In this document: positions 28,529-37,258 of the stretch, in pieces
Numbering within the stretch: position 1 is the first letter of the stretch
How the letters are laid out: each line of letters opens with the position of its first letter
NCBI GenBank assembly: GCA_010672965.1
Contig: JAAHFN010000035.1
Location: 1 to 64,000 of the forward strand
Reading direction: 5' to 3'
DNA from: Oscillatoria sp. SIO1A7
GTDB taxonomy: Bacteria > Cyanobacteriota > Cyanobacteriia > Cyanobacteriales > Laspinemataceae
DNA: 64,000 nt
The notes under the pieces: generated by a model
Told to the model about the DNA's origin: nothing
Database searches by the model: none
What the model saw: only the letters and a program-made list of their open reading frames with translations
Translations under genes and position numbers: made by a program

Positions 28529-30901
28529 GTTATTTGAATTCATTGCCCGCCAAACTTTTTCTGGGGTCAGCGGCATATCTAGGTGCCTGACACCCAAGTC
28601 CGAGAGGGCATTGCAAACCGCATTGACAACAGCCGGCGCTACCGGCGGATTGCTCACATCCCCAGCACCTTTTGCCCCTAGGGGATTGTGCGGGGTTGGG
28701 GTCACCGTGCGATCCAACTCAAAGTTTGGCAATCCCGAAGCCCTGGCTATTGGGTAAGTTGTATAGTCGTCGCTTAGCAATTGCCCGTCGGCATCGTAGA
28801 TGGTTGATTCATACAGGGCCTCGCTGATGCCCAAATGAATATTGCCGTGGGTCTGGCCGTCAACCACCATTGGATTGCCCACATTGCCAAAATCGTTTAC
28901 CGCCACATAGCGAATAAGTTCTACTTCGCCGGTTCCTTCGTCCACTTCGACCAGAGCAATATGAGTTCCAAAAGGATAGTTAAAGTCTGGCGGGTCGAAG
29001 AAAACAATAACTTCCAATCCCGGTTCGATGTCCGGGGGCAAATCCCAGGCGTACCAAAGCGCTAAAGCAAGATCTTTAAGAGTCTTTGCGTTATCCGGCG
29101 ACCCTTGCGGATAAAAGTTGCCGTCCTCAACTACCACATTTTCTTCCGGCACTTGGAACATATAAGCGGCTAGCTTGCGGGCTTTATCGTTGATTTTTTC
29201 GCAAGCCTTGTGGACCGTAGCGCCTTCAACGCTAAAGGAGCGGGAACCATAGCTGCCTTGGGCGAAAATTGCCCCTTTGGTGTCCGAATGGAGGATTTCT
29301 ATTTGCTCCATATCGACCCCAAGAGCCTGAGCGGCAATTTGGGCAAACGTGGTTTCGTGGCCCTGCCCGTGGGGTTGGGTTCCCATCATTATGCTGACAT
29401 CGCCAGTTGGGTGAACTCGGACGTGGGCGCTACCCCAGGTGCTGCCATTGAGGCCGATTTTCGAGGCCATAACCGAGCAAGGACCAACACCAGCGATCGC
29501 CGTATAAGAACCGATACCGACACCTAGGCGCTTTCCTCGGGCTTTGGCTTCTGCCGATCGAGAGGAAATGTTTTTGTAATCTATAGCATCTAAGGCTTTA
29601 TCGAGAGCAACCTCATAGTTCCCGGTATCGTAAGTCCAGCCCAAACCGTTGTCATAAGGAAAGCGATCGGGCGGCACCATATTTTTGCGTCGCACTTCCG
29701 CCGGATCCATCCCTATTTCCGCCGCGAACATATCCACCATCCGCTCCATAGTGAAATGGGCTTCGGCACGTCCCGCCCCCCGAAGCGGCCCCGTCTGCAC
29801 GGTATTCGTGAAAGCACAATATACTTCATAGAAGGGATTCGGGATGGCATAAGAGCCAGTTATGCTGCGACCTGTCAAGCTCGTCGGTGCCCCCGGGCCG
29901 TTAGTGGCTGGGTAAGCCCCTAGATTCGCATAGTTGGTGCATTTTAGGGCCGCAATTTCCCCATCTTTGCTTCCGGCTATGGTGACGTAATGGATATGGT
30001 CGTGACAGTGAACTGTAGTGCGAGCCAAGCCTTGGCGCGTATCTATCCATTTGACGGGTCGCTCTAGTTGCTTGGCCAAGAAAAGCATAATCGCCGTTTC
30101 TTGGTATAGATAACCTTTGGACCCGAAGCTGCCGCCAGTGTAGGGAACGATAACCCGCAGTTTGTTGTAGGGAATTCCCATTACGAGCTGGGAGAGCAAG
30201 AAGCGGTTCCCGTGGGGAATTTGGGTATTCGTCCAGAGGGTGTATTCTTCTGTTTCCGGGTTGTAGTCGCCAATGGTTCCCCGCGTTTCGCTGGAGTTTG
30301 CCATCACCCGGGGGATGCGAATTCTTTTGTTTACTACTACTTCTGCAGCAGCGATCGCCTTATCTGTTGCTTCCTTATCCCCATAACTAGCGTACTGATT
30401 GAGATTTCCCGGCACCGCATCGTGCAGTTGCGGAGCCGTATCTTTCACCGCTTCCTCTGCATCTACCACCACCGGCAGCGGTTCGTACTCTATTTTAATA
30501 CCCGCCAGAGCGTCATAGGCTTGCTCCCGGGTCTCCGCCACGACGACGGCCACAAAGTCCCCGACATATCTAACCTTATCCGTTGCCAGAACCGTTTGGG
30601 CTCCGGGAAGTCCATAAGGATGGGGCGGGAATTTTGCCTCGGCACCGCCAGGATTCATAATCACAGGCAGGGGCAGAATCGAGCTTGTGTCGGCCCCAGT
30701 TATTACTTTTACTACCCCTGGCATCTTCTCTGCAGCACTGGTATCGATACCTTTTATTAAGGCATGGGCTTCGGTGCTATGTAGAATTGCCGCATGCAGC
30801 ATATTGGGTAGGTTAATGTCGGCGACAAATTCTGCTTCCCCCCGAAGCAACTTCGGATCTTCGCGCCGCTTAACCGATGTTCCTAATATTTGTTTTGCCA
30901 T
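28526..30901 (-). CDS. xanthine dehydrogenase family molybdopterin subunit (CoxL form II-like)
   Basis: A 791-residue large subunit that binds molybdenum-cytosine dinucleotide and hydroxylates aldehydes or N-heterocycles. The aldehyde oxidase/xanthine dehydrogenase a/b hammerhead domain (about 20-130) precedes the Moco domains. FGSKGYLYQE, LRGAGRAEA, QPHGQGHETTFAQ and GSYGSRSFS mark the pterin and Mo sites. The loop is of GAGR type, not the CSFR of true CO dehydrogenases. The conserved catalytic Glu near the C-terminus is Asp (LGAKGAGDV, D748). The substrate cannot be read from sequence. MocA-like and XdhC genes 6-8 kb away suggest that the cofactor is inserted. Confidence 0.9.
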   Translation of the reverse strand: MAKQILGTSVKRREDPKLLRGEAEFVADINLPNMLHAAILHSTEAHALIKGIDTSAAEKMPGVVKVITGADTSSILPLPVIMNPGGAEAKFPPHPYGLPGAQTVLATDKVRYVGDFVAVVVAETREQAYDALAGIKIEYEPLPVVVDAEEAVKDTAPQLHDAVPGNLNQYASYGDKEATDKAIAAAEVVVNKRIRIPRVMANSSETRGTIGDYNPETEEYTLWTNTQIPHGNRFLLSQLVMGIPYNKLRVIVPYTGGSFGSKGYLYQETAIMLFLAKQLERPVKWIDTRQGLARTTVHCHDHIHYVTIAGSKDGEIAALKCTNYANLGAYPATNGPGAPTSLTGRSITGSYAIPNPFYEVYCAFTNTVQTGPLRGAGRAEAHFTMERMVDMFAAEIGMDPAEVRRKNMVPPDRFPYDNGLGWTYDTGNYEVALDKALDAIDYKNISSRSAEAKARGKRLGVGIGSYTAIAGVGPCSVMASKIGLNGSTWGSAHVRVHPTGDVSIMMGTQPHGQGHETTFAQIAAQALGVDMEQIEILHSDTKGAIFAQGSYGSRSFSVEGATVHKACEKINDKARKLAAYMFQVPEENVVVEDGNFYPQGSPDNAKTLKDLALALWYAWDLPPDIEPGLEVIVFFDPPDFNYPFGTHIALVEVDEGTGEVELIRYVAVNDFGNVGNPMVVDGQTHGNIHLGISEALYESTIYDADGQLLSDDYTTYPIARASGLPNFELDRTVTPTPHNPLGAKGAGDVSNPPVAPAVVNAVCNALSDLGVRHLDMPLTPEKVWRAMNSNN

Positions 30902-31068
30902 ATCAGATCTTCTTTAGGTGAATGCTCCTGCTGCCCCACAACGATCGCGCTTTGGGTCGCTCGACCAATTAGGCGATCCATAGCTCATATATCTAATTGC
31001 TTATTTCCCCATTTCTATATAGCGCTACCCGTGGGATAGGTTTAATGGTTCTGGCATTAAACGGAATA

Positions 31069-31219
31069 ATATCAAATCCGGTTAGTCGCCCTAAAAAAAA
31101 GTCAAGTCTTGCGTAGGACGGGCGTCCCGCCTGTCCGCCCTACCAGTAAGGGACAGGCGGGACGCCCGTCCTACGGCAGGTTACAAATCTTTTTGTTGGT
31201 GTTTTACCGGATTTGATAT
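31069..31219. mobile_element. MITE-B copy
   Basis: ATATCAAATCCGGTT and its complement bound a GTAGGACGGGCGTCCCGCCT stem. It lies in the gap 30902-31708 upstream of the Moco subunit gene. The rest of that gap holds (AGTCAGC)-type repeats at 31298-31335 and the small frame listed next. Confidence 0.88.
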
Positions 31220-31508
31220 AAATGCGCAAATCTGCCTGCGATTAACCTGCTTTGCCGAGTCGGGCGATCGCACTTTGTACTGGTTACGCGGATATATAGC
31301 AGTAAGCTATCAGCTATCAGCAGTCAGCAGTCAGCAAAAGTCCTGCAATCATTGTAATAGAGCGTTTGTAACTGTCCTAACCTTAACCGGTAGTGCTATA
31401 ATTCTCTGTTTCCCTGCTGCATTTTATCACCCCAAAGAAGATCTCTGGTGCTTTTCCTTGCCACTCTGGCAATGTTCTAAGTTTTGTCCCATAAACCATT
31501 GGAAAAAA

Positions 31509-31637
31509 TCACGCTAACTGGGGGCCGTCATTCTGGTTGGGGGGCGTTTGCCTGTCATTCTCAGTACCTCGGTCCGGTGTCTGCTGTAGCAAAGCCTCCA
31601 CAGTGGGAGCGATCGCCTCGCCCAGCAATTGGCGCAT
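31509..31637 (-). CDS. possible 42-residue small protein
   Basis: A short frame starting MRQLLGEAIAPTVEALLQQ and ending in a polar tail rich in Gln, Asn and Pro. A GGAGG lies upstream at 31653-31657, but 15 bases from the ATG, which is long. The first half would form an amphipathic helix. It could equally be a remnant of a longer gene, because in-frame codons continue upstream without a start. No family recognised. Confidence 0.25.
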   Translation of the reverse strand: MRQLLGEAIAPTVEALLQQTPDRGTENDRQTPPNQNDGPQLA

Positions 31638-31708
31638 GCTGCCGATGAATTGCCTCCTTTCAAGACAGGCACCAATGGTATAAATGGGATAGCATTTTTA
31701 GAAAATAA

Positions 31709-32758
31709 ATGACAAAAAGCACTAACGCGAATGAAATTACTTGTTTCAAAGCTTTGGCTTTACAGGTGACGGCTCGCGCAGTTAATCGGGCGAGCAATCG
31801 CGCAGCAGCCAGAGCTATGATGCGGGAAACAATAGATCGCTTGGCACCACAAATTGCCGCTAGTGTGGCCTTTATTGGTTCCGACTGTCGCTTGGTACTG
31901 CTGCCGGAATATTTCCTAACCGGCTTTCCAATGAGAGAATCCCTGGCAGATTGGGGGCAAAAAGCTTGTCTGGAAATGGCCGTTCCTATTTACGAAGCCC
32001 TAGGAGAGATTGCCAAGAAAAATAATATATTTCTGGCTGGGAATGCCTACGAACTAGATCCTAATTTTCCCGAGCTTTATTTCCAAACTTGCTTTGTCCT
32101 CGACCCGAGCGGAGCGATCGCCTTGCGCTATCGAAGACTGAATTCTATGTTTGCCCCAACACCGCACGATGTTTGGGAGAAATATCTGGACTGTTACGGC
32201 CTAGAGGGAGTTTTCCCCGTGGCAAGAACGGCGATCGGCAATCTAGCGGCGATCGCATCGGACGAAATCTTGTTTCCCGAAGTAGCGCGATCGTTGGCCG
32301 TCCGAGGAGCCGAAATCTTTCTGCATCCGACTTCCGAGATTTATGGCAATGCCAGAAGTCCTAAAGAAGCAGCCAAAATCTCTCGCGCCGTGGAAAACAT
32401 GGCTTATGTTATATCGGCCAATACCGCCGGAATCGCCAATACCCCAATTCCCGATGCTTCGGTGGATGGGGGGTCAAAAATTATCGACCATCGGGGACTG
32501 ATTTTGGCGGAAACCGGGGCGGGAGAAAGTATGGCCGCTTTTGCCGATATTGACTTAGCTGCATTGCGACGCGATCGCCATAAGCCCGGTATGAAAAACC
32601 TCCTAGCCCGACAGCGATTGGAAGCTTATACTACCAGCTACCGTCCGGGGCAATTTTATCCCGCCAATACAATGCTCGATGGAGCAGTAGAGCGCCAGCA
32701 CTTTATAGATACTCAGCGCCAAACTATCCAGCGGTTGTCAGAGCAAGGGATAATATAG
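31709..32758 (+). CDS. nitrilase-superfamily protein with Ser at the Cys position
   Basis: A 349-residue carbon-nitrogen hydrolase-fold protein. The catalytic Glu is present (E67 in LLPEYFLTGF). The Lys position is R143 (RYRRLNS), and the nucleophile Cys of the usual CYDxxFPE motif is S184 in AIASDEILFPE. Ordinary amidase or nitrilase chemistry through a thioester is therefore unlikely. Either a serine variant or a binding role is possible. The family may have this change in other organisms; I recall similar cyanobacterial sequences but cannot check. The gene is on the plus strand, facing away from the Mo-enzyme genes. Its TAG stop begins an AGCAGTC array. Confidence 0.8.
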   Translation: MTKSTNANEITCFKALALQVTARAVNRASNRAAARAMMRETIDRLAPQIAASVAFIGSDCRLVLLPEYFLTGFPMRESLADWGQKACLEMAVPIYEALGEIAKKNNIFLAGNAYELDPNFPELYFQTCFVLDPSGAIALRYRRLNSMFAPTPHDVWEKYLDCYGLEGVFPVARTAIGNLAAIASDEILFPEVARSLAVRGAEIFLHPTSEIYGNARSPKEAAKISRAVENMAYVISANTAGIANTPIPDASVDGGSKIIDHRGLILAETGAGESMAAFADIDLAALRRDRHKPGMKNLLARQRLEAYTTSYRPGQFYPANTMLDGAVERQHFIDTQRQTIQRLSEQGII

Positions 32759-32790
32759 CAGTAAGCAGTCAGCAGTCAGCAATCAGCTTT
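32757..32790. repeat. AGCAGTC array at a plus-strand stop codon
   Basis: Units of AGCAGTC/AGCAGTA begin at the nitrilase stop codon itself. This shows that stop-proximal arrays are not limited to minus-strand genes. Confidence 0.85.
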
Positions 32791-32925
32791 TAGCGCATTC
32801 ATGTCGCGAAGCGAAACGCCCCTACAGTAGGGTGCCGCACCGCGCACCAAACCTTATATATAATTAAATCGTCTAATTTGCCTAAGTCCCGATCGCGATC
32901 GTCCAAGTAAGATGGAGATGAAAGA

Positions 32926-33213
32926 ATGAAAAGAGATGAAGCCCTGGCGGCTTTAAAAAGTCAGAGAGAAATTCTGCAAACCAAATTTGGCGTAACTCGT
33001 CTGGGTATTTTTGGCTCGGTAGCGCGGGATGAGGCCAGCGAGCTGAGCGATCTGGATGTGGTGGTAGAAATGGCTCCAGACCTATTTATGATGGTGCATC
33101 TCAAAGAGCATCTCCAGGACACCCTAAAAGTACCTGTAGATATTGTGCGCTATCGCCAAAACATGAACTCCTTTTTAAAGCAGCGCATAGATCGGGAGGC
33201 AGTTTATGTCTGA
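32926..33213 (+). CDS. MNT-type nucleotidyltransferase antitoxin (second pair)
   Basis: A 95-residue minimal nucleotidyltransferase with IFGSVARDEASELSDLDVVV, keeping the GSxAR and SDxDxxV elements. It overlaps the downstream HEPN gene by eight bases. A GGAG site precedes the ATG. It would modify and silence the HEPN toxin, but that partner carries a nonsense codon. Confidence 0.87.
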   Translation: MKRDEALAALKSQREILQTKFGVTRLGIFGSVARDEASELSDLDVVVEMAPDLFMMVHLKEHLQDTLKVPVDIVRYRQNMNSFLKQRIDREAVYV

Positions 33214-33601
33214 TACCGCCCTCTGGCTAGAAGTCCTCGGACAAATTGAAGAAGCGATAGCCCGAATCGAACGGCGTTTTGTAGGCATTCAATCTGCCGA
33301 TGATTTGACCAGTAGCGATGAGGGATTAGACAAACTCGATGGCATTGCTATGATGTTAATTTGGATGGGAGAAGGCATTAAAAACCTGGAAAAATACGGC
33401 GGTAAAGCGCTGCTATAAGCCCATCCAGAGGTTGACTGGAAGGGAGCGAAGGGCACTCGCGATATCCTAAGTCACCATTACGGCAACGTAGATGCAGAGG
33501 TTGTGTTTAATATCTGTGCCAACCTCATACAACCTGTCAAAGCGGCAATCCAAGTTATAAAAGATGACTTAGAAGATGGTAAAATTTACAAACCAGATTG
33601 A
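33206..33601 (+). pseudogene. HEPN toxin interrupted by an in-frame stop
   Basis: The frame runs 70 codons from ATG 33206 to a TAA at 33416-33418. It then continues open in the same frame for 60 more codons to TGA at 33599-33601. The second part has HPEVDWKGAKGTRDILSHHY, where R-x4-H is the HEPN RNase motif. A single change such as CAA to TAA explains the interruption. The truncated product lacks the active site. The final TGA overlaps the ribosome site of the DUF3598 gene, so the three genes form one transcript unit. Confidence 0.85.
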
Positions 33602-33609
33602 GGAACAAT

Positions 33610-34056
33610 ATGTCTATTATAAAATCTGAAATGCCCCTGCTAGTTCGCCACGAAGGGGACTGGAAAGGAACTTATACAGTGGTGGACAACGAGGGCAATG
33701 TTATCGAAAGGTATCAATCCCACATTACCTGTCAGTTTCCTGCCGATGGCAATCCCCCCTATTTCCAAACCAATCGCTATCAGTGGCCCGACGGCAAGCG
33801 CCAGGAGTATCAGTTTCCCGGAGCTTACCGAGACAAAAAGCTTTGGTTTAATACCGATAGGATTGACGGTTGCGCTTGGGAAGCAGACGATGCCACGATT
33901 ATTCTGCACTTTACTTACAAAGGCGTCCCCGATGCTTACATTTATGAAATGATTGTCCTGAGCCCGTGTGGCAACCACCGCGCCCGTACCTGGCATTGGT
34001 TTAAAAATAACGAAATTTATCAGCGCACTCTGATTCAAGAAGAACGAGTGCAGTAA
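33610..34056 (+). CDS. DUF3598 family protein
   Basis: A 148-residue protein whose repeated beta-strand pattern (HEGDWKGTYTVVD, QEYQFPGAYRDKKLWF, ARTWHWFKNNEIYQRTLI) fits DUF3598, a lipocalin/FABP-like beta barrel found mainly in cyanobacteria. The binding partner is unknown. I take the ATG at 33610, which has GAGG six bases upstream, over the earlier TTG. It follows the broken HEPN gene immediately, and a MITE-C begins directly after its stop. Confidence 0.75.
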   Translation: MSIIKSEMPLLVRHEGDWKGTYTVVDNEGNVIERYQSHITCQFPADGNPPYFQTNRYQWPDGKRQEYQFPGAYRDKKLWFNTDRIDGCAWEADDATIILHFTYKGVPDAYIYEMIVLSPCGNHRARTWHWFKNNEIYQRTLIQEERVQ

Positions 34057-34207
34057 TATAGCGTTTCTCAAATAAGTGTAATAAACGATAGGACCCTAGA
34101 AACGTAGGGGCGACAGCATCCCCAAGACCATCTTTGCTGTATAACAGTAATTTCCCTAGTGGGATGCTTCGCCCCAGAAACCTTACATCAATTTGAGAAC
34201 CGCTATA
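34057..34207. mobile_element. MITE-C copy
   Basis: TATAGCGTTTCTCAAAT and ATTTGAGAACCGCTATA ends with the GGGGCGACAGCATCC hairpin inside. The left end adjoins the TAA of the DUF3598 gene. Confidence 0.85.
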
Positions 34208-34606
34208 ATAGCTTGAGGCAAGAACGGGATAGGGACAGGCGAGACGCCTGTCCTAGATTTATATTTTTAGGGGTTGGAGGGGGATTTAATTGTATTTTAT
34301 GCCCTTTTATGCCCCAGACCGGTACGGCGATCGGTTGTTTGCTGCGTAACTGGATTTATCGGCTTACCCCAACCTGGCTGGGAGACTTACAGTTTAAGTG
34401 GTTGTCCGATTATCAACCAACAGAACCCCTATCCCAATTGAAATAATTATATCAAATCTGCTTACCTACACAAAAGACTTAGAAGGTACCGTAGGACGGG
34501 CGTCTCGCCTGTCCCCCCGTCGCTGGTGCCCGTCGTTGGTAGGACAGGCGGGACGCCCGTCCTACGGGAGGGTAGCCGGGTTTCTGACCCATAATTCCTG
34601 AAAAGA
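34208..34606. other. gene-free spacer with a partial MITE-B
   Basis: It contains a weak plus-strand frame ending at 34446 (possible gene remnant, with the segment NWIYRLTPTWLGDLQFKWL). A MITE-B follows whose left end is at 34449 and whose right end is missing after about 34573. Confidence 0.45.
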
Positions 34607-35614
34607 ATGATTGCAAAAACCTACCGAAAATTAATAGCAAAACAAATTGCGCAAGATTTCAAATCTGCTATTGAAATCGTCGAGGCGATCGTTCGAGAAC
34701 CTTTAGCCCATGAAATCCTGATTCGCAATCAATTCGCTGGAGTAAATGGCGGATTCGATACCTTGCTCTGCCGAGGTGAAGTTCCTTATGTCAACCTCGC
34801 CCCACCTTTCGACTTAGGAGTAGAAGCGATCGGAGAAGTTGTCGCCGTAGGCAATAGCGTCGCCGAATTTAAAGTAGGCGATGCAGTTGCAACCGCCATG
34901 CGGGGAGGAGGATATCGCGAGTACCAAACTATCGATGCTAAATTGGCAGTAAAAATTCCCAAAGCTACTCCAGAAATCCTGACTCTTGTCTCTACTGGTG
35001 TCTCCGCTGTGGTGGGATTGGAAAAAGCGGGGCAGATGCTAAGCGAAGAGGTGGTAATGGTTACAGCAGCAGGGGGAGGTGCCGGACATATTGCGATGCA
35101 ATGGGCAAAGATGGCGGGAAATCATGTTATTGGCACTTGCGGCTCCGATGCGAAAGCTCGGTTACTGAAAGAGCTAGGCTGCGATCGAGTTATTAACTAC
35201 AAATTAGAAAATGTCAATGAAGTGCTGCAGAAAGAATATCCCAATGGAGTCGATCTGGTATTTGAATGCGTTGGCAAAGAAATGTTTGATATCTGCGTAG
35301 ATAACTTAGCAAGGCGGGGACGGTTGCTGGTTTTTGGCTTTGTCTCCGAGTATGGCAACAGTCTGGAGAAAGTGGAGCAGCCGCGAATTTATGACAAGCT
35401 TTTCTGGAAAGCTGCCTCGGTTCGTGGCTTTCTGATGCCCCTCTATTCAGAATATGTTCCAGAAGTGCGAGAAAGGCTCATAGAAAAATTACTGGAAGGT
35501 TCGCTTAAAGTCATTGTCGATTCCGCTGAGTTTAGAGGATTGGAATCTATTCCTACAGCGGTGGAATATCTACTTGGCGGGCAAAATCGCGGCAAAGTAG
35601 TAGTCCGGTTTTAG
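34607..35614 (+). CDS. MDR-family reductase (PTGR3/ZADH2-like)
   Basis: A 335-residue zinc-free medium-chain reductase. The GroES-like half is followed by an NADP site, TAAGGGAGHIAMQWAKMAG, and the Rossmann pattern HVIGTCGSDAKARLLKELG. Motifs such as IRNQFAGVNGGFD resemble the prostaglandin reductase 3/ZADH2 branch, which reduces conjugated enones. It converges on the cupin gene, and their stop codons overlap by four bases (35611-35614). Confidence 0.85.
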   Translation: MIAKTYRKLIAKQIAQDFKSAIEIVEAIVREPLAHEILIRNQFAGVNGGFDTLLCRGEVPYVNLAPPFDLGVEAIGEVVAVGNSVAEFKVGDAVATAMRGGGYREYQTIDAKLAVKIPKATPEILTLVSTGVSAVVGLEKAGQMLSEEVVMVTAAGGGAGHIAMQWAKMAGNHVIGTCGSDAKARLLKELGCDRVINYKLENVNEVLQKEYPNGVDLVFECVGKEMFDICVDNLARRGRLLVFGFVSEYGNSLEKVEQPRIYDKLFWKAASVRGFLMPLYSEYVPEVRERLIEKLLEGSLKVIVDSAEFRGLESIPTAVEYLLGGQNRGKVVVRF

Positions 35615-36516
35615 CCTTTATCTGGATACCAGATAACCGTTCCTACTTGTGACAAATCGCGATCGACTCTAACGAAGAATAAACAGCCATCATCAGTTAT
35701 GTGCCTGCCAACAGTGCTAAAGCTGGGAACATAGGCTAAGCGATCCTTCAAAAATCGGTATTCCCCAACATCGCAGTATCCGGCTAGGCAATACCCTTCT
35801 TCGTTGTAGCATTGTATCATCGGATATATGCCATCGTAATGGGGCAATATGGCAAGCAGCCAAGTTCCGCCGCCGTTAGCGTGTTTTCTGAGCCACTTCT
35901 TTTTGGATTGCTCGAATTGCATGGTATCCGTGCGGTTCCAAGGCAGCAGTTTGCTATTCAAAGCGGGGATAAACTCGCTCATCCTGGCATCCGGGAGATC
36001 GCTATCAGCCTCTTGATAGCTTAGGGGTATGGGGCCATTTTCCATCCAGAGCAGTTCTGCCTCCTCCCCCCCCAGAACTTGCCACGGCCCAACCCTGACC
36101 CCAGCGGGAATGAAGGAATAACCGTGCTTGCCTAGCTGCCAATCACCCATTTGGATAGTGCCAGAAAGCACGAAAATTTCTAAATCGGCGGTGAATATAC
36201 CAGCCGGTGCCCGAAACTCAGGGGGCAAAACTACTCTGGAAGTGGATGCGCCGCAGTCGTGCCAAGTCAGCAATCTGCGTCGTCCTGCGGGGACGCTTTC
36301 CGGCATTCCTCTGACCCGCCAGCCCTCCTCTTCTGGCACCGCGTTGGTGTCAAAAAACTGATACTGGCGAGGCATATATTCTTTAGAGATGGCAGTGTGC
36401 CGTCCAGATAGGTTGGCGCGCCCTCGACCGTCTCCACCCCAATCTTCTTTTATCGATTCGACGGGTGGGGGACTATCTGTTTCTTGTGCGGCATTTTCTT
36501 GGTAGCGATCGCCCAT
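35611..36516 (-). CDS. cupin-fold (DUF4437-like) protein lacking His ligands
   Basis: A 301-residue protein with one clear cupin barrel (about 85-160: AGIFTADLEIFVLSGTIQMG, then KHGYSFIPAG). The usual HxH(x3-4)E metal motif reads IFTADLE, so both first histidines are missing. A second beta-rich half (about 190-300) may be a degenerate second cupin. I use the ATG at 36516, with GGAG upstream; an ATG at 36549 would add 11 residues. Function unknown; context is oxidoreductase genes. Confidence 0.65.
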   Translation of the reverse strand: MGDRYQENAAQETDSPPPVESIKEDWGGDGRGRANLSGRHTAISKEYMPRQYQFFDTNAVPEEEGWRVRGMPESVPAGRRRLLTWHDCGASTSRVVLPPEFRAPAGIFTADLEIFVLSGTIQMGDWQLGKHGYSFIPAGVRVGPWQVLGGEEAELLWMENGPIPLSYQEADSDLPDARMSEFIPALNSKLLPWNRTDTMQFEQSKKKWLRKHANGGGTWLLAILPHYDGIYPMIQCYNEEGYCLAGYCDVGEYRFLKDRLAYVPSFSTVGRHITDDGCLFFVRVDRDLSQVGTVIWYPDKG

Positions 36517-36655
36517 CAGGTTACAGTCTCCTTTTGCAGTTTTTTTCATTAGCTGTAGCTATTTTAGCCTGTATTGTATCCTGTATTGTATTCTGCGATC
36601 GCCCGGAACTGACATTATCCATGCCATCAAGCAGGATTATGGAATTTTAATTCAA

Positions 36656-37081
36656 TTAAAAATTGGCGATCGCTTTTTCTTTTTCCTTAGTAGCCACGAC
36701 AAAAGGAGATTCCACATCCACCGACCAATTCTCATCTACTATTTTCAAATTAGCATCTAAAATTAGAGTCAGTTACCCAATCTCTTCATCTTCAATAACA
36801 TTTTCATCATTGCTATTCTCAACTTTCAGCAAAAAATCGAGCTTTATCCAGCGATAACTTTGCTGTTCTATTTTATTCATGCCTATCGCGCGGCTGACCA
36901 GCTCTATCACTGGAATATCGACAAAATCTATTTTTTCATAAAAATCATTTTTACTATTCCAATAACCCTTTATTTTTTTGCTGCAAGACTCCAAATTATT
37001 TCTAGCTATTTGACTGCATTCAAATTCTGTTAATAGTTCCGAACGTTGCTCCCAAATATTCTCATCTATTAACTTGCTCAT
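36656..37081 (-). pseudogene. small gene with in-frame stop
   Basis: From ATG 37081 the frame gives 102 residues and meets a TAA at 36773-36775. It then continues open in the same frame for 38 codons to a TAA at 36656-36658, with protein-like content such as NWSVDVESPFVVATKEKEKA. I infer a nonsense mutation in a gene of about 141 codons. The DNA is AT-rich compared with its neighbours, suggesting foreign origin. Family not recognised. Confidence 0.55.
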
Positions 37082-37223
37082 TTTTTATCCATTAATGACT
37101 TTTTCTAACACCAGGAAAGTATAATATGCCTTCTATGAACCTCCCATGAAAGCGGTAATTTTCCCCCTCTCCTAGCACCTTTTATTTTAGATACTATTTG
37201 TAAGCCCTGTCAAAACTCAAAAT

Positions 37224-37258
37224 CCAATGCCCCATGCCCAATTCCCTATGCCCCATTC
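37224..37258. repeat. GCCCAAT array overlapping a stop codon
   Basis: AATGCCC units that encode the last three residues and the TAG stop of the MocA-like gene. Confidence 0.8.

Noticed and set aside
28526-30901. True CO dehydrogenase large subunit
   Set aside because: The active-site loop is of GAGR type and lacks the CSFR motif of form I CO dehydrogenases.
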